Part shown: positions 58,473 to 64,000 of the stretch, piece by piece
Layout of the letters: the number at the start of each line of letters is the position of its first letter
Position numbering within the stretch: position 1 is the stretch's first letter
Source: Branchiostoma lanceolatum
Lineage: Eukaryota; Chordata; Leptocardii; Amphioxiformes; Branchiostomatidae
NCBI RefSeq assembly: GCF_035083965.1
Contig: NC_089731.1
Span: 6,671,501-6,735,500 of the forward strand
Direction: 5' to 3'
DNA length: 64,000 nucleotides
Program-made: the position numbers and the translations under genes
The notes under the pieces: generated by a model
What the model was told of the DNA's origin: nothing
Databases searched by the model: none
Seen by the model: the letters and a program-made list of their open reading frames with translations, nothing else

Positions 58473-60495
58473 TGAGGTATCATTTTGGCATTGATATTCG
58501 AGACATCTATGTAGTGACATGGGGACTGTGCAATCAGCAAAACACTTGTAAAAGTACAGCATGCACTTACTCATACTCTGCCACACCATGTACCATACAG
58601 AGTATGAGTAAGTGCATGCTGTACTTTTGCAAGGGTTTGCTCCCTCTTTTGAGCTTGCTGTAAAACAAAACAAAATCACAAAATACGTCCAATTAATTTT
58701 TGACATGACTTAATCCAGGTTAAAGGATGCAAATGCAGTTTACATGTACCTAAATGTAAGGAGAACATCACTATGATGGTAGACACATATAGTAGAGGTT
58801 ACTTTAACAATCATGAGACTTGAGTTTAACAGCAACAGCTGCCGCCCGTTCGCTTTTATTTCTTCCATCATGACCCAGGGAGAATCCTGCTACCAACATA
58901 GATACTGTACATTCAACCTCGGTATTATTGCGTGCAGGAACATAGAAAAAACAACCAAATAGTGACACAGTAAACAACTGAAATTCGTTTCAACACACAA
59001 AAAGTCTCTTCAAATATTTGGCTGTCTGTATACATATCAAAACCTTTGTTAGGCTCCAAGTGATGACCAATCATTTATGACAGATGACTTTACAGAGGGT
59101 GATTGGTCAGGCGTAGGAAAATTAATGTTGTGTTTCAGTCCTGAAATAATTAGGGTCGGTAGGTACCGTAGGCATTCTCTTTTTTTCTTTTTAGGTTTCT
59201 GCAGACGTGATTAACACTGTAATGTATCAGGGGGCTGGTATTTTCAACATCAATATTTTGATTAATATACAGATATATATTGATCAAGTATAATGTTCTA
59301 TTGAAATGTACAGGATGGAAAACGATCTTACAATATTTTCATCATTCAAATGTCAGCTTAAAACTCTTTGACCACCACAAAAAAAAGGCTAGGTTTAGAA
59401 AGTTATTGCTAGGATCAATTGGGCAACCAAAACACAACATTTTTTCCTTGGCCTTATTTAAACCTACTGAGGGCTGCACAACAGACAGCCCCAAATTCCT
59501 GACTTTATTGCATTGTAAGGAAGTTTAGCGACTTACCATGTTAACCACAGACACAGCTAACAAAATAATCCACTGCCTTTTAAAACAACAAAGTTTACCG
59601 TTCATGATTCCTTTATATTGCACATACCGACAGCAACAATAGCTGACCTCACATATCGTTAATTTTGTACATGCTAGCTTCATATTATACGAGTATACGG
59701 CAAATTCCATCAGAGAGCAGGTTGAAGAACATATTTTGCTAATACTTTGCCTGCTTTTCACTGAGCTTTTTCATAAGTCTTCCAGCAAAGAAAAGAACCA
59801 TGTATAATTTACCATGCAGTACACTGTATTTCATTTCTTAACTTAAGGCTTGGACAGTGTAGTATAGATTATCTCTCGTTTTTCTGATGGTGCAGAACAT
59901 TTAGATTGTCTCTTAAAAATGCCCAAACTCTGCCATCTAAGTGACATACTTGTAAACAATAATTCTGCAAATGCTTCTAGCTTGAAGCTGGAAACCCAGT
60001 AGTAACATTATACATTCTGTACAGTACATTTTGGCCACACCTATATATATTTAGTACATGGCATATCAGTTTGTAAATAACTTGCCTCCCAACGTTTACA
60101 CGAAAAGGCTTCCAAATCCATACCTACATGTACATCCTTGGCATACAGATTTACAAATGCCATATATCAACAAGATGTATTACTTTAATACTGCACACAG
60201 GTCCATATAGACAAAACAGCAGCAAGAGAAACAGTCCTATTGTTTGTAACACTGATTGTGACTCGGCTCCTAATACAGACGTCCCCACATTGTTAACTGT
60301 ACACCTCTTCATCTTACGTCTGATGAAAGTTTAAATCAGACGATTTCCACCTTTCTCTCTATCTGTTGCTAATTACCAGTGGCCAGGCCAGGGTCTAGTC
60401 TCTGTAATGCATATTGAGCTATTTCGTCATTCTAAGCCCTACCCCTATTACAAACCCTTTAAGGTACATTATGTGGTGCCTACCCCTTCAGTATC
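58473..60495. other. Intergenic DNA between convergent genes
   Basis: This holds the 3' UTRs of the receptor-like gene (from the left) and of VPS13D (from the right). A minus-strand AATAAA (plus TTTATT at about 59493) is a possible VPS13D poly(A) signal. A long hairpin at 58545-58633 is the only notable structure. No gene is supported. Confidence 0.5.
58545..58633 (+). ncRNA. Near-perfect 36-bp-stem hairpin in the receptor 3' UTR
   Basis: Arms 58545-58580 and 58598-58633 are inverted copies (core GTACAGCATGCACTTACTC) with one difference, which would be a G-U pair if transcribed from the plus strand. The loop is 17 bases. The size and shape resemble a small-RNA precursor, but a tiny fold-back transposon would look the same. 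It starts 72 bases after the stop codon of the receptor-like gene. No expression evidence is available. Confidence 0.35.
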
Positions 60496-63400
60496 TTAGT
60501 AGTCCCAGTCCAGCGGGTCTTCTTCTTTGGAGGGGGGCAGAGTTAACCTGTGTTCATCGTACAGGCTCTTGGCATACATGATCTGCTTCACAACCTAAAA
60601 AAGGAGGGGGGCAAGGAGTGAAAATTAGTAAATCTTAGAAAATCATCACATCATTATTCTGCAATGTGCATGATGGTCAGGTAAGACTAGAGTTGCCTGG
60701 CAAGTCAATTGGCATACTTTTTCAGTAACACCAATAGAACAGTGTTCTATATACAGAATTGTAGTATACCCTTCAAATGCACCATACAAAAATGTTAGCA
60801 CCATGATTGTTCTCATTCCCATTTTCTAGTCTGACTCAGAAGTGGCTTTTCTTTTCATGCAATATCTAGTGTCAATCAAATAATCAATCAATCAATTGAT
60901 GAAGCAATTGATCAATCAATGGGGCATTGCCATGTTGTCGCAACATCCGATGAAAACACTTGAAGAGCAAGTTAATTAATTTTTGTCCCAGCCTCCTTGA
61001 TATTAGCATAAAAAGCAAAGGTCCAAGGAATTTTGAAGTTTCCCCTTTCAAAACTCACCTTCTCTGCTATTTCTTTGGAGTCACACCTGACCACGGGGCG
61101 TTTCTGTGGGTTCTGACTGGGGGTGGGTACTCCTGCCAGGTTATCAGCCTTCATCGTCACCTCCACATAGTGCCTCTCTTCAGCTGGAAACAAACAAAGT
61201 TCACAGTTTATTGCAAAGTTCCAAATTGAAATGGAAACCCTAAAACTCCCAAACTACAGTCAAACCTGTCTAAAGTGACCACTCAAGATACTTGAAGCAA
61301 ATGATCACTGCAGACAGGTCCCATTAAGACAGTCTAAATACTAATGAGTGAAATTTACATAAACAAGTATTACTAACTAAAACATTCATATTGAGTGGAT
61401 GGCTCTGCTCGAACCTCAAAATACTGTCAAACCTGTCAATAGTGACCAATCAAGAAGAAAACGGTCCCTGCAGACAGGATTCTTAATGCTTGGCTGGATA
61501 GGAAAACTAGGGGTGAGGTGGCTACGTTGGTACTACAAGTTTGATTAGTATAGAAGTGCTCACCTTTTTGATCAGCTATCCTCTTGATGGCAATGCAGTG
61601 GAACAGGTCGCTGTAGTTGACCTGCAGGATGATTGCTTCCGGGTCAGGCCCCCCGCGACCCAGGAAGTACACTGCCTCGCTGGACACCAGGCCCTGCAGG
61701 AAGTCCCTGTCACTGTGTCTCAGCTGCTCCAGGGAAATGAACCTAAGGAACCAAAAACATCAGGATAGTCACCTCAAATATGTAACAGTGAACTAGGAAT
61801 TTCAAACCTGCAAAATCATTAAAAAGATTGAGAATTGTCAAGGCGTACCCTATGAAGTGCAAACCCTCAATCTAAACTACATATTTGACTGGTCTGAAAA
61901 AAGCTGGACTTACGAAACGCTATCACAAAGGAGGTCGCTGTACGATTTCGACACCATAGAAAGCAGAAATGGCATTTCAGTGTTTGCCTTTCAGGCTAAA
62001 ACATGTACAGTCCCTGCCTAACTAAATGACCCAGAAAAATGCTCACATTTCCCTGGTGTTCATGTCGTTGAGTCTGTACAGGTAGTCCTGTCCCTGGGAG
62101 TGGAAGTCGGTGTAGCGGGGAAGGGTGCCGCCCGGTCCGCTACAGCATCTGGGCAGCCGCACGCGGCGCGGCAGCAGCCTACTGAGGAAACAAACATCGA
62201 CATACCATAATCATATTTGTACCTGTCATTTTACACATGAAATAAACTAGCATATGCAAAATACTGTATATATTGTAAGTGCAGAAATGTTTGTGTGGTT
62301 CTAATTTCGCGCAAAGGAGAAAATGGAGTTTTGCGGTTGTTTTAAGTTTGTGACAGCACTATACATTGTACAATAATATCTCTGGCAAGCAATTGCAAGT
62401 GTCTCTAAGATAGCAGATCTGAGTAGGAAAAACAATTTCTGAGCAGCTGACCTGGCATCATCAGAAGCTGCTGTGTCTCTCACTGCCAGGGCTGTGCCTG
62501 ATGCAAAGTCCAGCAAGCCTGTTGCTGGTCTGGTCACCGTGCCAACAATACCCTTCCCAAGACCTGAGAAAAAACCCTGGAGGGAGCACAACAAAACAGG
62601 AGAATCAGATGAGATCAGTTTAACCTTCCTTCTACTGAGGTATCCCTTTGACACCAAGATTGTTCTGCTTATGGGGGTCATTCAGCAAGGAGAAGGTTAA
62701 AATAAGAATGTCATCACCCTGATTTTCAAAGGCACCAATCTAAGATAAGTTTGGACCCTTGCATTAAAATAAGAATATTAATCAATATTCATAAATAATC
62801 ATCATTCCTAGCTTTAAAGTGAGCAGTTTTACTTACTTCTAGGTTTTGCACAATAGCAGGAAATACCAGTAGAGTACCTACATATACATGAATTGTCTGC
62901 TTGGCGTTCCACTGTGTATTGTATTGTTGCAATTTCGAATAAAGATAAAGATGAATTACCAGTACCTAGTATTCATTGAGATTTTATCAAATTCAACGCT
63001 TGGCAGTTACACTTACCTCGACTCCCCCTTTCACGGCGCCCTCGGCTGTCTGTGTGACCAGACTGGTCAGACCCCCCACGATGCCGAACCCCAGGCCCTT
63101 CAGCCCCGCCACGATGTGCTCGCTGCCGGAGCCGCCATGCTGCCTGATCTGCGTGCGGGTCTGCTGGTGCTGAGAATCCAGCGCGATGTTCCCCAGCCCG
63201 TCCGACAGGGCACTGGTCATCTGGGGTGGGGAATGGAGAATAAATTATGTGATAGATATCATGACATGATTGTTAACATTGAATAACTTTATTGCATGAC
63301 AATTGTACATGGTACTCGTACTCAGTAAAATAGATGGGTTTATGGTACAAACAAAGTTTATACAATCATGAAATTACAGCGTTCCAAACTTTGCGAATGT

Positions 63401-63939
63401 TATTTTTTTCTACTTGTTTCCATGGTGTAACATTTAAGACATAACATCTACTAAACATAATTCCACCAAGGCACATGAATCTGCCACCTTGAAAAGATGC
63501 GTCTAAACAGATCTCCAACCCAACATCTCCCAGTATAATGCACTTCAGTATATCTAAACTGTGCATACCTGGGGAGTGCTAAATTAGAGACCTCTCAAAC
63601 CCACTGCTTTTCAAAGTGGTGGATTTATGTAACAATATAATTCCTGACGTGTGTCTACTTTTGTTTAAGTCTGATTTGATTTGTAAGTTCCTTAGAGAGC
63701 ACTGTTTCTGTTGTCAGTAAACTGATGCGGCATTCAAAGATAGAACCTGTACAGTCCAGCTTAGTCTGTACCTTGGCAGCTGAGTTGGACAGCCCGTGTG
63801 TGACGTTACGGAACAGTCCCGACACGTTCCCATGCTGCACCAGTCCTGACAGCCCGTCCGTCACGTCGTTGAACAGACCAATGGGATTACCCAGGAAGTC
63901 TACAGAACCCAGGATCTTCGCAGCCTGGCCTTTCAGCTC
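60496..63939 (-). CDS. VPS13D: VPS13D, C-terminal part (gene continues past right edge)
   Basis: VPS13D is a very large bridge-like lipid-transfer protein acting at ER, mitochondria and peroxisome contacts. Exons in transcript order are 63939-63772, 63220-63017, 62576-62452, 62178-62047, 61742-61564, 61183-61059 and 60594-60496. Phases join throughout and the frame ends at TAA. The exons encode the conserved C-terminal amphipathic repeats (GSVDFLGNPIGLFNDVTDG, RNVTHGLSNSAAK, LSDGLG, GLGFGIVGGLTSLV, GFFSGLGKGIVGTVTRP, LLDFASGTALAVRDTA). The PH-like tail follows, with PRCCSGPGGTLPRY, VYFLGRGG, VNYSDLFHC and QIMYAKSLYDEHRLTL, ending DWDY. PRCC..GP.G.LPRY and YAKSLY..., as I recall them, point to VPS13D rather than VPS13A or VPS13C. 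The 5' exons lie beyond position 64000. The acceptor at 62178 is a tandem CAGTAG and may add one serine. Confidence 0.92.
61256..61480. repeat. Paired CTGTCAAACCTGTC repeat in a VPS13D intron
   Basis: CAGTCAAACCTGTCTAAAGTGACCA at about 61257 and the similar phrase near 61425 are each followed after about 45 bases by CTGCAGACAGG. This is a short dispersed or tandem repeat in the intron between exons 61742-61564 and 61183-61059. Confidence 0.5.
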
Positions 63940-64000
63940 CTGTCAACATGGGAAAGGTATATGTACAACATGCACCAGTATACTAGCATGAAGATAATCC

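Overview
The window looks like animal nuclear DNA, most likely from a lancelet (amphioxus, Branchiostoma). Four multi-exon genes can be followed through GT/AG splice sites with matching codon phases. Three of them have clear vertebrate counterparts: SLC7A14, FBXO9 and VPS13D. Introns are short to medium, and the noncoding DNA is crowded with small non-autonomous transposons, a tRNA-derived SINE and minisatellites. The species is inferred from this texture and was not tested. Gene identities rest on remembered family sequences, because no search could be run.

Layout. Positions 1-7496 hold no exon I can support. Positions 7497-14401 (+) carry an SLC7A14-like amino acid transporter whose first coding exon(s) are missing or lie to the left. 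About 14.4-23.7 kb is its 3' flank plus intergenic DNA, with a decaying array of exon-like repeats (16.9-17.8 kb), a SINE and a 1.76-kb TA-flanked transposon. Positions 23786-30567 (-) are a complete seven-exon FBXO9. Positions 36965-50499 (-) are a seven-exon gene for a 267-aa acidic modular protein that I cannot assign to a family. Its introns hold at least five transposons, two of them 730-bp sister copies. Positions 53247-58472 (+) are a five-exon gene for a predicted type II membrane protein of 958 aa. Positions 60496-63939 (-) are the last seven exons of VPS13D, which continues past the right edge.

The genes do not form a pathway. SLC7A14 acts in lysosomal amino acid transport, FBXO9 in SCF ubiquitin ligation and VPS13D in bridge-like lipid transfer. 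The two unassigned genes are the most novel part. The membrane protein has a cytoplasmic tail of about 20 nine-residue repeats, most carrying a Tyr-Glu-Asn motif that fits the Grb2 SH2 consensus. A cluster of five more tyrosines follows, then one membrane helix, a Ser/Thr/Pro stalk and a leucine-rich-repeat ectodomain. The acidic protein is built from phase-0 exons, most of which start with Glu-Gly and end in a Thr-Met-Val-x-Thr-Ala-Lys type motif.
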